A stretch of 64,000 bases of DNA from Siphonodentalium dalli (Eukaryota; Mollusca; Scaphopoda; Gadilida; Siphonodentaliidae), in assembly GCA_032622095.1 (NCBI GenBank), contig CP136067.1:201620181-201684180 (forward strand), read 5' to 3'. This document shows positions 10,508 to 22,657 of this stretch, piece by piece (the stretch's first letter is position 1; each line of letters begins with the position of its first letter). The notes beneath the pieces were generated by a model. It worked only from the letters and a program-made list of their open reading frames with translations. It ran no database searches and had not been told where the DNA came from. Made by a program: the position numbers and the translations under genes.

Positions 10508-11140
10508 GGGACTATGACGTCATGCGAATATTATGCATTGGTTGTGATGTCAGCGTTGTTAGGAACTCTGGTGTTTGTCAATAACTCTGATGTGGTCTAG
10601 TCAATTGCGGAGAACTGTGGACATCGTGTAACTATGGCGACGCTCACCGAGACGAAATTAACGTCGACTGCCGTCAAATTGTTCTCATATCACCAGAACA
10701 TACGATCCATGCCGCTCATGATACGTGTGTTATTGTTTCTTGCGTTGTCCAATTTTTGAATTCTCAACTTTGTTAAATTAATTTGCATGCTCTGCGCCCC
10801 AATATTTGAAAGTCTGAAGAAGAAAAATCCAATGAATTCAAACTGACAGTTTGTGATGAGACCGAAATTTGACCAAACGTAGGAAAACTATAAATGTCAC
10901 CTAAATTGAACTATCAGAATATCCTAAACATAAATCCATTTCTAAATTTTCGAACTAATGTTCTAACTGTTGAAATTTTACAACTAAGGTTGGGACAACA
11001 GGGGGTGTAAACCCCGATCAGTTCCATGCCACCAAGTCCTGCATTCATACATGAATTAATTTTACTCATATGAACGGCATTCATCGAATCTATGAGATGT
11101 TGTGAACGATCTAATTTATTAAATCATTATTGAGATAAGT
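10508..11140 (+). other. Presumed Dbx 3' untranslated region and flank
   Basis: No ORF of note follows the stop codon and no clear AATAAA signal was seen in the first several hundred bases, so the transcript end is undefined. An octamer-like ATTTGCAT occurs near 10780. Confidence 0.4.
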
Positions 11141-11149
11141 TTTTTACAT

Positions 11150-11620
11150 GTCTTTTTGCTTCCCATATGATCAGTGACCACTCCTATAGACCTGCTTCCC
11201 GTGCACATGATAAGTGACCACTCCCATAGACCTGCTCCCCCATGATGGGTGACCACTCCCAAAGACCTGCCCTATGTTACACCCTGTCAGAAACATTACG
11301 ATCTAAAATGTACAGAATGGGTCTGGGATCGTCTGCCCACAGGAGGGAGAATGGGTCTGTGATCGTCCGATTACAGGAGGGAGAATGGGTCTGGGATCGT
11401 CTGATTAGGGTACGTTCATATACTCGCCTTCATTACAGGATAATGGGTCTGTGATCATCCGATTATAGGGTACGTTCATATACTCGCCTTCATTACAGGA
11501 TAATGGGTCTGTGATCGTCCGATTATAGGGTACGTTCATATACTCGCCTTCATTACAGGAGAATGGGTCTGTGATCGTCCGATTATAGGGTACGTTCATA
11601 TACTCGCCTTCATTTCCGTA
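11150..11620. repeat. Minisatellite with an exact 60-bp period
   Basis: From about 11400 to 11615 the sequence repeats every 60 bases almost exactly (units contain GAATGGGTCTGTGATCGTCC and TACGTTCATATACTCGCC), for about 3.5 copies. Before this, shorter truncated units made of the GGGAGAATGGGTCTG block lie at 11315-11400. A related GTGACCACTCC(C/T)A(T/A)AGACCTG motif repeats at 11170-11270. Confidence 0.9.
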
Positions 11621-12116
11621 CATAAAGCTACAATGTGGCAGAAACTGAATGCGAAAACGCTTATATAATTAATTTGTACTGACTACATGAGAAGGAGTAA
11701 CTATGTGGTTCCACGGGTAGCGATGTTATCGACATTAAATTTGGGATGTACATGTATACAGCATGCAAATTATCTAGCATTAATCAACCATACGGGTAGT
11801 TTAAGGCAACGTGTGACATAGTACTACTGGAAATTTACTTCTCATGTCGTTGGCTTTGGTTCGTATGCATTTTATGTATGTTGCCGTTCATATTCTTTTT
11901 TTTTTTAATGGATTAAACAAACATCAATGAAGGAATGTAAATCCAAGCATGTACATGTTATTAGAGATCACGTGACATTCTTCCAATTCGCTCACACCCC
12001 GCGCATTTAATTTACATGTCGCTCGTACACACTCCCTTTGGCTACATGTAAGTAGGGATAAATTTTTATCTAATAATTCAGATTTCACTACACGGCGTAC
12101 GATATTGACAATAACA
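11621..12116. other. No gene; older dispersed repeat
   Basis: The part at about 11690-11880 is recognisably related, with many differences, to 13580-13780 (shared blocks TTTACTTCTC(A/G)TGTCGTT and CCGTTCATATTC). It is therefore a diverged dispersed or duplicated repeat. Confidence 0.45.
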
Positions 12117-12842
12117 TGCTATTTATTACACGCTTGTTCCCAGAAATACAGTGTTATTGCTGTTCCATATTTACAAATACGTATGGAACGCATCTCGTTG
12201 ACGTAAAATGACGTACATGACGTTCGCCTCAACCATGAAACCGGAACTATAAAATAAAAACATCATCAAACATGACAAAACACGCCCTCTATGTGCCTAA
12301 ATAAACCTTCTAAGACATGTGCTTTTAATGCACGGATTCTCGGACGCGAAGGGTGTAATAAACACAGAACGACACGATGTGTAAATAGGTTTGTCGATAC
12401 GGCACTCGTTCTGTCGCGGAAAGATAGTACTCGAGGCGCAAGCACCCCTCGTTCTATCCTGCCGCGACAGCACTCGTGTCGTATCGACAAACCCATTTAC
12501 ATATCGTGTCGTTCTGTGTATTTATTACACGCTTATTCCCACAAGTACAGTGTTATTGCTGTTCCATATTTACAAATACGTATGGAACGGGTTCATACGC
12601 ATCTCGTTGACGTAAATTGACTTACATGATGTTCGCCTCAACCATGAAACCTGAACAATAAAATAAAAGGTTCACCCACATGACAAAACACGCCCTTTGT
12701 GTGCTAAATAAACCTTCTAAGTCTGTATTTTTAATGCACGGATTCTAGGACGCGAAGCGTGTAATAAAAACAGAACGACACGATGTGTAAATGGGTTTGT
12801 CGATACGGCACTCGTGCTGTCGCGGAAGAATAGAACTCGTGT
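12117..12842. repeat. Tandem duplication of a roughly 400-bp unit that contains a long inverted repeat
   Basis: The segment containing TGTTATTGCTGTTCCATATT, TATGGAACG and CGCCTCAACCATGAAACC occurs at 12117-12360 and again at 12520-12780. Between the copies (12361-12520) lies an inverted repeat of about 160 bp whose outer arms read ACACAGAACGACACGAT and its complement. It is centred near a CGAGG(C)/(C)CCTCG stem at about 12435-12447. The left arm of this hairpin recurs after the second copy at 12768-12842. Short ORFs here are shadows of the repeat. Confidence 0.85.
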
Positions 12843-14505
12843 CATATAATCTGAAAGCATCTTTCCAAAAATGTCGTATAAAAACTCATAATATGTCATG
12901 TCCAATATATAAAAACCCATAATATGTCAAGTCAAATATCTATTATTTCGCAGCACAAAACGCGTTGCATCGAAGAATAAATCAAGCATTGTCATTATAC
13001 TCTAATTAGTGAGACCCTTTGATAACTCATTTCTTTCCCATTTTATTTATAGCTGTATCCACTTTCGTTTGTGTCGGTTAAAATGTCATAAATTTCAAAC
13101 ATAACACTGACAATGCATGGCCAAGAGCTCTTGAAATCCGTTACATTCTTATTAACTTCGGTATCTAGTGTTATCCGTAATTAGTTTGTACTTACACGGG
13201 CAACAATCAGCGACACTGAACAATTGAACATTCTATTCTTTACTTCTCAGATATTTGTATCATAATTCTTAATATTCTTAGCGTTTCGACTTGTCTAAAT
13301 TTTCTTCGTCTGAACCCGCGTTTTTTGCTTTAATATAATGCAGCAGAGATGTTTTACAAACTCACGTTCTCATATAAGTTAAATTTTATGAATTTCGTTA
13401 GTAATGTAAGCATTTAAATATTTATGGCTTTTGTGTAACTTGAAAATCATAGGTTGCACCACAGGTATACGGGTGCGTTCATACACGGTATGGTGTGCAT
13501 GCATTTCGTCGTAGAATATGATCGGAAACATGAAAATAACATGCATCTATACCACAGCTAACTACGTGCGAAGTCAAATCTCTGTAGTTCCACCTTTAGC
13601 GATGCTACCGAAAATTGCCTGTAAATAACATGGAAATATCTGGCAATAATTAATCATACAGGTATTTGAAGGCAAATGTAAGCATCACCGTTACAACTGG
13701 AACTATAGAACTTTTACTTCTCGTGTCGTTAGCTTTGGTAAAGATACATGTTTATAATTATGTAAGTTTCCGTTCATATTCTGGCACCATGTGGTGTTCT
13801 CTGACGACATGCCTGAAAACATAATGAGAAAATTTGCCAGCGTATGAACGTACCCTAACGCTACGTTGGTAAATTTGTCTGGTAAGTTTGCCTGCTAATT
13901 TTTTCAGGCATATCGTCATAGAAACCGATGCGGTGCTACTGACATTTTCCTTCAAATGCCTGTTTGATTGAGTATTGCGAGATAATTCCATTCCATTTAC
14001 AGGGAAACTTATGTATCATCGCTAATTGAGGAACTACAAAATTTTACTTCTCTCATAGTTAACTGTGGATACAGATGAAATTTATAAGTTTGTTTTGGCT
14101 TCGTTTGCTGACGCATTGTAGCTTTCTGTATTGAAAAATGCCTGCAGAGAATTATCAGATAAATTTGACAGCTTATAGAACACAGTCTTAGTAACCCAAA
14201 TAGCACTAAAATGGAAATGTGAATGACAGCCTTTTATTCTTGCGTGAAAGTTTCATTAGTGGCGAACATTCATACACATTTCATTTAGATTCGATAAATG
14301 GCTTAAATATTGCAAAGAACAAAACATTCAGATAGACCAGAAACAAAAACTTGAAAACTTAAACAAGCGAACAAAGATGGGGAACATTCATGCCAAAAAA
14401 CAAAAGTCGGATATATATTTTGGGTCGGGTCGTCCCGATTTTCAGGGTCGAATTGTCCCAAGTTTTGACTAAATATATAGTTTTCCAACATATCCTTCGC
14501 GGAAA
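12843..14505. other. No recognised gene
   Basis: AT-rich sequence with a duplicated CATAATATGTCA(T/A)GTC block at 12885-12930, the diverged repeat copy at 13580-13780 noted above, and a partial inverted repeat around 13810-13910 (GCCTGAAAA / TTTTTTCAGGC). Confidence 0.5.
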
Positions 14506-14965
14506 TACGCACATAATCGACCTATTATCGATCTATAATGCGAAATAGGTACATAATCGACCTATAAAGTGAAATAGGTACATAGTCGACCTATAAAGTA
14601 AAACACAGTACATGAATCGACATATAATGTGAAATAGGTACATAGTCGACCTATAAAGTAAAACACGTACATAATCGACCTATAATGTGAAATAGGTACA
14701 TAATCGACCTATTATTTGAAATAGGTACATAATAGACCTATAATGTGAAATAGGTAAATAATCGACCTATAATGTGAAATAGGTACATATTCGACCTATA
14801 ATGTGAAATATGTTCATAATCGACCTACAATGTGAAATGTACAGAGTAGACATATAATGAAATAGGTACATCATCGACCTATAATGTTAAATACGCACAT
14901 AATCGACCTATAATGTGAAATAGGTACATAATCGAACTATAATGTGAAATAGGTATATAACGTGA
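14506..14965. repeat. 29-bp minisatellite
   Basis: About 15 head-to-tail units of roughly 29 bp have the consensus parts ACATAATCGACCTATAATG and TGAAATAGGT. Some units are shortened or carry AAAGT in place of AATGT. The same motif recurs singly in the repeats at 37.1 and 38.2-38.9 kb, so the array grew from a dispersed repeat. Confidence 0.92.
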
Positions 14966-15234
14966 ATATTTTATTCTAAAATAAGCAGATCATGGACTCT
15001 TACTTTATGGCGCGGGCCACAGTTAAAGAGCCATGCACCTGAATAATCTGCTTAGCATCCTAAAATATTCTCCCTTTCAGCACATTATCGACTCAAAATT
15101 AGGCGAGTCAAGCAGTTTTGTATCTAGCTAAAACAAGTTCTATTATAAGCAGATAATGTGCTAATTTTTCGGAGAAGAGGCTGGAATTATATTATTTATC
15201 ACTCAAAGTTTCTGGTTCAGTAGCTTCGCCGGAC
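14966..15234. repeat. Copy of a dispersed repeat also found at 38.2-39.1 kb
   Basis: It shares ordered blocks with the later copies: TTATGGCGCGGGCCACAGT, CAGCACATTATCGACTC and AAGCAGATAATGTGC. It directly follows the 29-bp array, as the related copies at 38 kb follow the same motif. Confidence 0.65.
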
Positions 15235-15633
15235 TTAACCCTTTACCCAACAAACCGGCCAAAACCGGCCAAATAAAGCTTCAACAGCCTAAAATATCTT
15301 CGGTCTGTCTCAATAAAACCATACAAATATGGATATCATTGGAACCGGCTCATTGACCACATTGTGATGGTTATAGTTAGCCCTGTGCCAATGCATTCTC
15401 TTATATATGCGAGTCGACCATAGGTCGCCTCGCATATATAAGAGAATGCATTGGCCTAAAAAAAATCTTTTTTTAACACTTTTTACCATTTTTTCTTACA
15501 TTCTTTAACAATTTTATAATTTTTAATGTGTTAAGCCAATGCATTCTCTTATATATGGGAGGCGACCTATGGTCGACTCGCATATATAAGAGAATGCATT
15601 GGCACAGGGTCGTTCTGTTGGGTAAAGGGTTAA
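15235..15633 (+). mobile_element. TTAA-flanked hairpin MITE, family 1 (copy 2)
   Basis: TTAA duplications lie at 15235-15238 and 15630-15633, with the CCCTTTACCCAACA terminal inverted repeat. The 69-nt hairpins lie at 15387-15455 and 15535-15603. The spacer between hairpins is AT-rich and about 80 bp, longer than in copy 1. It is colinear with and nearly identical to copy 1 outside the spacer, indicating recent spread. Confidence 0.9.
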
Positions 15634-18050
15634 AACGGTAGGTTTGAGTGCAAGAAATTCCTGTCTTCATTCCTCACATGTTCTGTTGCATTGTTATATG
15701 GAACCAGGAGAAATATGTGAGCCTTGTGAAAACAGTGCTGCTAATTAATTGTGCACGCCTCTTTTTTGGGATTATGATTAATTAATAAGGCCTCTTTAAT
15801 GCCTATAACTATTACCAAAAACCAGCCAGCAGCGGGGCTTCATTGCCTTTCCTGAAATATATATAAAAAAATATTTATGATATTTTTATTCAGACAAAAT
15901 TGTAATTATGACAATGTATTGAATATGGGTACAAATGACATGTTTTATATATACAAAACATATAATATTGTTATTTCTTTCTGTCTGTTTTTCTTTGTGT
16001 GGGGGTGGGCTATATAGAACACCTAGGAATTAGCATTAATTTGTGATATTAATGGCTTGATTTATTATTGGTTGGTTGCATGCAGAGTCGTGATAAATAT
16101 ATGTGGATTTAAAAATAATATATATTATTATTATATATGTATATGTTTGTATATAAAGAGTCAATGATTTAGAAACGAACAGCAAGCGCAGACGGAAAGG
16201 GTCATTATGTATACTAACTGCAACTTTTAATCTGAAATATATAATTGACTATCCGGCCATTATTGGAATATGCCTCGCCTGCATGTATGGGATAAATGTT
16301 CCGATTAAAGTAACGTTACGAAAAATATCTATTCTTAGTTCGGATCGGGTTGTCCCGGGTCGATCAGTCCATGGGTCACGTGGTCTTCTTCCCGGTTGTG
16401 ATATCTGCTCGGGCGAACGGACGTATACAGCTTGTAATCCAGTATTCCCCGAATATTTGATTATGGTATAAAAATAGCCATCTGTCTTCCATAACGGCAA
16501 AATTGTCAACGGTCATTGAAATTTTATCGAGCCCGTGGCTCATAACATTCAAATCAGAAACTAATATTAAACTAACATAATCTCCACCGGCTTCTCTCAT
16601 CAAGTAGCCGATCGACAATGGCTAAAATGTGGCCAATTTTACGCAATAAACATGTTGTAAGGCCAATCGTCGCGGGCTCCCCTCCGAGGCAACCTGTCGT
16701 GACAATTCTGACTCCGATTTTACTGAGCCGTAGCTGACATATTGTCCCCTAATTAAAGAAATATTTCAAGAACCCAGGTCAATTATGACATCATATAGTA
16801 CTTTGATGCGGAATAAAAATAATTAATATTCGAACACTTGTAAGTAGGGCGAGAAAAAATGTCCCGGGGTTGTTTGGAACAACGCGCTGGGTCGAAAAAC
16901 AATGGTGTGACCACGCTATAGGTCATACAGCACAACGGGACGGTTCGACAGTGAATCCACCCGTCGTGGACAGATGTTTTAATTGGGCGAAAACCCTTTG
17001 ATTGATCTTATTTCCATTTCTTAAACGAGTTTTGTCGCCGATTGTGAACAACAAGTGTGGCACAAAGGGGTTTCTGTAATCGGGACATAAGATGGTATTA
17101 TGTGTTAATGTTCGATCAATGTGCTGTTCACAAAACGGTTCTCAATGCGTTTTGATATTCGATATTATTGTGTGGTTACGTTCACAAATTGATAGAGTTC
17201 CTGTTTTACCCGTATTTCACCACAATCATCAAACTAATTATATTACTGTTAGTATTAATCATTTCCTTCTCGTTTTGCCTCAGTTATTGATGGTTCTAAA
17301 GGCATATATAGTGTTCGTGACCTCACATTTGGAGAAATTGTAATCTGATTAATTTATTCATTTCTAATTCGTAAGCAGTATTTATAGCTGTAAAATGTAT
17401 GCCTCCGATGACTTAGTCAGCAAGGAACATGGTGCACCAGCCATGTCGAAGCTGGTTCGAGTCCTGGCAAACACTGATATGACTATAACTTTGGAAATAT
17501 AACCTTATTTGTGTTTCTGGACAAGTTAGTGGTTTCTACTGGATGGAGTGATTTCCCGAAAAATTGACACTATGCGTGGTCTTTCCTCCACCCACAAATT
17601 GATCTTATTTTCAATTTCCAAACGTATTTTGGCGTCGATTGTGTACAGCATTTGTTGCACACTAAGTATATCACTGTTACACTGCTGGTCAAGTGGTCCT
17701 ACTAATATGCTATGATGCTGGTCATCCTGCTGAATTGCTGTGATTCGGATAGGGCAAACTGACGAAAACGTAGCGTTATTTTTTCTAAATTTCTCATTTT
17801 CGCCGTGTTTGGCTAATCCAAACGATTTGAGAAAAACAGTGTGTGTGTGTATATAGATAGATAGATGTATTATCATAAAGACGCTCATGAGAGCCATATT
17901 CATGTATACTGACACAATATAATGTATAAACACATTTTAACACAATACATATATACATATATATACAATAAATATTTCAGCGCTGTAGGTCAGTAGTGTC
18001 AAGTGTCAGTTGGTCTTTTAAAGATTGAGTATAAGTATAGTTAGTAGTCT
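15634..18050. other. No recognised gene; simple repeats and one unidentified ORF
   Basis: TA-rich microsatellites lie at about 15860-15970 and 16090-16155. A minus-strand ORF of 80 codons (16376-16618) has a protein-like composition (for example GLDKISMTVDNFAVMEDRW) but no recognised family. Segments at 16980-17080 and 17520-17660 are diverged copies of one repeat (shared TTGATCTTATTT(C/T)CA(A)TTTC and GATTGTG), with relatives near 29.3 and 30.25 kb. Confidence 0.4.
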
Positions 18051-18061
18051 CGCGAACTGTG

Positions 18062-18240
18062 AAAAAGTTTATCCCAGCTTTGCTGATCACATTACTAGAC
18101 TGTTATAAATAGATATAAAGTTTATCCCAGCTTTGCTGATCACATTACTAGACTGTTTATGTTATAAATAGATATAAAGTTTATCACAGCTTTGCTGATC
18201 ACATGACTAGACTGCTATAAATAGATATAAATTTCTCCAA
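18062..18240 (+). repeat. Short tandem repeat, three copies of 53-59 bp
   Basis: Three copies share AAAGTTTATCCCAGCTTTGC, GATCACAT(T/G)ACTAGACTG and TATAAATAGATATAAA. The copies differ by a 6-bp indel (TTATG). Confidence 0.9.
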
Positions 18241-18300
18241 ATCATTGGCTTCGGTGCTAGTCTCGAAATGGCGTTTTCTCATTTCGTCATATTTTTTAGA

Positions 18301-18689
18301 TTAACCCTTTACCCAACAAACCGGCCAAAACCGGCCAAATAAAGCTTCAACAGCCTAAAATATCTTCGGTCTGTCTCAATAGAACCATACAAATATGGAT
18401 ATCATTGGAACCGGCTCCTTGACCACATTGTGATAGTTACAGTTATGCCCTGTGCCAATGCATTCTCTTATATATGCGAGTCGACCATAGGTCGCCTCGC
18501 ATATATAAGAGAATGCATTGGCCTAAAAAAAATATTTTTTACCATTTTTTCTTACATTCTTTAACAATTTTATAATTTTTAATGTGTTAAGCCAATGCAT
18601 TCTCTTATATATGCGAGGCGACCTATGGTCGACTCGCATATATAAGAGAATGCATTGGCACAGGGCCCTTCTGTTGGGTAAAGGGTTAT
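18301..18689 (+). mobile_element. TTAA-flanked hairpin MITE, family 1 (copy 3)
   Basis: It starts at TTAA (18301-18304) with the CCCTTTACCCAACA terminus and ends at AAAGGG followed by TTAT, so the right duplication carries one change. The hairpins lie at 18454-18522 and 18591-18659 and are identical to those of copy 2. Confidence 0.88.
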
Positions 18690-18920
18690 AAAGAACGAAA
18701 TGTTTTTCATCTTTAACGGATCCTGGGTCACAATCTTTGCATATTCGTTCATTAGCAGGCGATGGGGTGGGGCTTATATCTACCTGTTTCAATTGCCAAT
18801 TAGTGAGAACTAACTAGCAATCTACAAAAATGTTCTCATTCTTTTATTCACTTTATATTTAGTAAATACGGTTCAATTCGGAATACAGTTTTGAAATGTT
18901 GGTATGTTCTCATTTTTCGA

Positions 18921-21900
18921 GTGGATCGTCCGCGATAACACTATATATGTATGTTTATGTATCGTCCGCGATAACACTATATATGTATGTTTATGTGGAT
19001 CGTCCGCGATAACACTATATATGTATGTTTATGTGGATCGTCCGCGATAACACTATATATGTATGTTTATGTATCGTCCGCGATAACACTATATATGTAT
19101 GTTTATGTATCGTCCGCGATAACACTATATATGTATGTTTATGTATCGTCCGCGATAACACTATATATGTATGTTTATGTGGATCGTCCGCGATAACACT
19201 ATATATGTATGTTTATGTGGATCGTCCGCGATAACACTATATATGTATGTTTATGTGGATCGTCCGCGATAACACTATATATGTATGTTTATGTGGATCG
19301 TCCGCGATAACGCTATATATGTATGTTTATGTATCGTCCGCGATAACACTATATATGTATGTTTATGTATCGTCCGCGATAACACTATATATGTATGTTT
19401 ATGTATCGTCCGCGATAACACTATATATGTATGTTTATGTGGATCGTCCGCGATAACACTATATATGTATGTTTATGTATCGTCCGCGATAACACTATAT
19501 ATGTATGTTTATGTATCGTCCGCGATAACACTATATATGTATGTTTATGTGGATCGTCCGCGATAACACTATATATGTATGTTTATGTGGATCGTCCGCG
19601 ATAACACTATATATGTATGTTTATGTATCGTCCGCGATAACACTATATATGTATGTTTATGTATCGTCCGCGATAACACTATATATGTATGTTTATGTGG
19701 ATCGTCCGCGATAACACTATATATGTATGTTTATGTATCGTCCGCGATAACACTATATATGTATGTTTATGTGGATCGTCCGCGATAACACTATATATGT
19801 ATGTTTATGTATCGTCCGCGATAACACTATATATGTATGTTTATGTATCGTCCGCGATAACACTATATATGTATGTTTATGTATCGTCCGCGATAACACT
19901 ATATATGTATGTTTATGTATCGTCCGCGATAACACTATATATGTATGTTTATGTATCGTCCGCGATAACACTATATATGTATGTTTATGTGGATCGTCCG
20001 CGATAACACTATATATGTATGTTTATGTATCGTCCGCGATAACACTATATATGTATGTTTATGTATCGTCCGCGATAACACTATATATGTATGTTTATGT
20101 GGATCGTCCGCGATAACACTATATATGTATGTTTATGTATCGTCCGCGATAACACTATATATGTATGTTTATGTGGATCGTCCGCGATAACACTATATAT
20201 GTATGTTTATGTATCGTCCGCGATAACACTATATATGTATGTTTATGTATCGTCCGCGATAACACTATATATGTATGTTTATGTATCGTCCGCGATAACA
20301 CTATATATGTATGTTTATGTATCGTCCGCGATAACACTATATATGTATGTTTATGTATCGTCCGCGATAACACTATATATGTATGTTTATGTATCGTCCG
20401 CGATAACACTATATATGTATGTTTATGTATCGTCCGCGATAACACTATATATGTATGTTTATGTATCGTCCGCGATAACACTATATATGTATGTTTATGT
20501 ATCGTCCGCGATAACACTATATATGTATGTTTATGTGGATCGTCCGCGATAACACTATATATGTATGTTTATGTATCGTCCGCGATAACACTATATATGT
20601 ATGTTTATGTATCGTCCGCGATAACACTATATATGTATGTTTATGTGGATCGTCCGCGATAACACTATATATGTATGTTTATGTGGATCGTCCGCGATAA
20701 CACTATATATGTATGTTTATGTATCGTCCGCGATAACACTATATATGTATGTTTATGTGGATCGTCCGCGATAACACTATATATGTATGTTTATGTGGAT
20801 CGTCCGCGATAACACTATATATGTATGTTTATGTGGATCGTCCGTGATAACACTATATCTGTATGTTTATGTGGATCGTCCGCGATAACACTATATATGT
20901 ATGTTTATGTGGATCGTCCGCGATAACACTATATATGTATGTTTATGTGGATCGTCCGCGATAACACTATATATGTATGTTTATGTGGACCGTCCGCGAT
21001 AACACTATATATGTATGTTTATGTATCGTCCGCGATAACACTATATATGTATGTTTATGTGGATCGTCCGCGATAACACTATATATGTATGTTTATGTAT
21101 CGTCCGCGATAACACTATATATGTATGTTTATGTGGATCGTCCGCGATAACACTATATATGTATGTTTATGTGGATCGTCCGCGATAACACTATATATGT
21201 ATGTTTATGTATCGTCCGCGATAACACTATATATGTATGTTTATGTGGATCGTCCGCGATAACACTATATATGTATGTTTATGGATCGTCCGCGATAACA
21301 CTATATATGTATGTTTATGTGGATCGTCCGCGATAACACTATATATGTATGTTTATGTGGATCGTCCGCGATAACACTATATATGTATGTTTATGTGGAT
21401 CGTCCGCGATAACACTATATATGTATGTTTATGTGGATCGTCCGCGATAACACTATATATGTATGTTTATGTGGATCGTCCGCGATAACACTATATATGT
21501 ATGTTTATGTGGATCGTCCGCGATAACACTATATCTGTATGTTTATGTGGATCGTCCGCGATAACACTATATATGTATGTTTATGTGGATCGTCCGCGAT
21601 AACACTATATCTGTATGTTTATGTGGATCGTCCGCGATAACACTATATATGTATGTTTATGTGGATCGTCCGCGATAACACTATATATGTATGTTTATGT
21701 GGATCGTCCGCGATAACACTATATATGTATGTTTATGTGGATCGTCCGCGATAACACTATATATGTATGTTTATGTGGATCGTCCGCGATAACACTATAT
21801 ATGTATGTTTATGTGGATCGTCCGCGATAACACTATATCTGTATGTTTATGTGGATCGTCCGCGATAACACTATATATGTATGTTTATGTGGATCGTCCG

Positions 21901-22270
21901 TGATAACACTATATATGTATGTTTATGTGGATCGTCCGTGATAACACTATATATGTATGTTTATGTGGATCGTCCGCGATAACACTATATCTGTATGTTT
22001 ATGTGGATCGTCCGCGATAACACTATATATGTATGTTTATGTGGATCGTCCGCGATAACACTATATATGTATGTTTATGTGGATCGTCCGCGATAACACT
22101 ATATATGTATGTTTATGTGGATCGTCCGCGATAACACTATATACGTATGTTTATGTGGATCGTCCGCGATAACACTATATACGTATGTTTATGTGGATCG
22201 TCCGCGATAACACTATATACTTATGTTTATGTGGATCGTCCGCGATAACACTATATATGTATGTTTATGT
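18921..22270 (+). repeat. 3.35-kb satellite array with alternating 36- and 38-bp units
   Basis: About 90 head-to-tail units begin ATCGTCCGCGATAACACTAT and continue ATATGTATGTTTATGT. They are nearly identical but come in two lengths, 36 bp or 38 bp, depending on whether GG precedes ATCG. The left two thirds mixes both lengths, while from about 21240 the 38-bp form dominates almost completely. Rare point variants (CTG for ATG, CGTGAT for CGCGAT, ACGTATG) cluster in the last third. The many ORFs predicted on both strands are reading frames of the repeat and not genes. Such homogeneity implies recent amplification or active homogenisation. Confidence 0.97.
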
Positions 22271-22657
22271 ATTCATCTTTCATTCTTTCCGAGACGTCAC
22301 CTTTGTAATCGTTTGAAATGTGCACACTACTTCTGTATTTGTATAAAACATTCAAGAACATATATATTTTTGAAAATATATACACTGCCTGCACTGGTGT
22401 TTTTAAAACGACACGAATTACCATCTTGATTATAGTCGATTTTTAACAACTAATACACAACCAGTATTAAAAATATATCGCAATAAATATCTTTTGAATG
22501 TTTGATACGCGTAATGGCTATTGGATATGTTCAGATTGTCGGAACATCGCGAAAGAGACAAATGAAAATAATATGTATAACGGTACTGTTAACATGCAGC
22601 ATCAGTTTGCCCTAACCTTCATTGCAATTCAACAGGACCCATCCGCATCATCATGAT
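22271..22657. other. Unique spacer between two satellite arrays
   Basis: AT-rich sequence without recognised features. Confidence 0.5.

Noticed and set aside
16376-16618. 80-codon minus-strand ORF as a real gene
   Set aside because: The composition is protein-like, but a stop lies just upstream, no splice signals are convincing and no family is recognised.
17401-17475. tRNA or tRNA-derived SINE, because of GGTTCGAGTCC
   Set aside because: The B-box is good and a short anticodon-like stem exists, but the acceptor stem does not pair and no second copy or SINE tail was seen.
18987-20662. Many ORFs of 69-165 codons on both strands (FMWIVRDNTIYVCLC-type)
   Set aside because: They are reading frames of the 36/38-bp satellite, and the 36-bp unit simply keeps frame.
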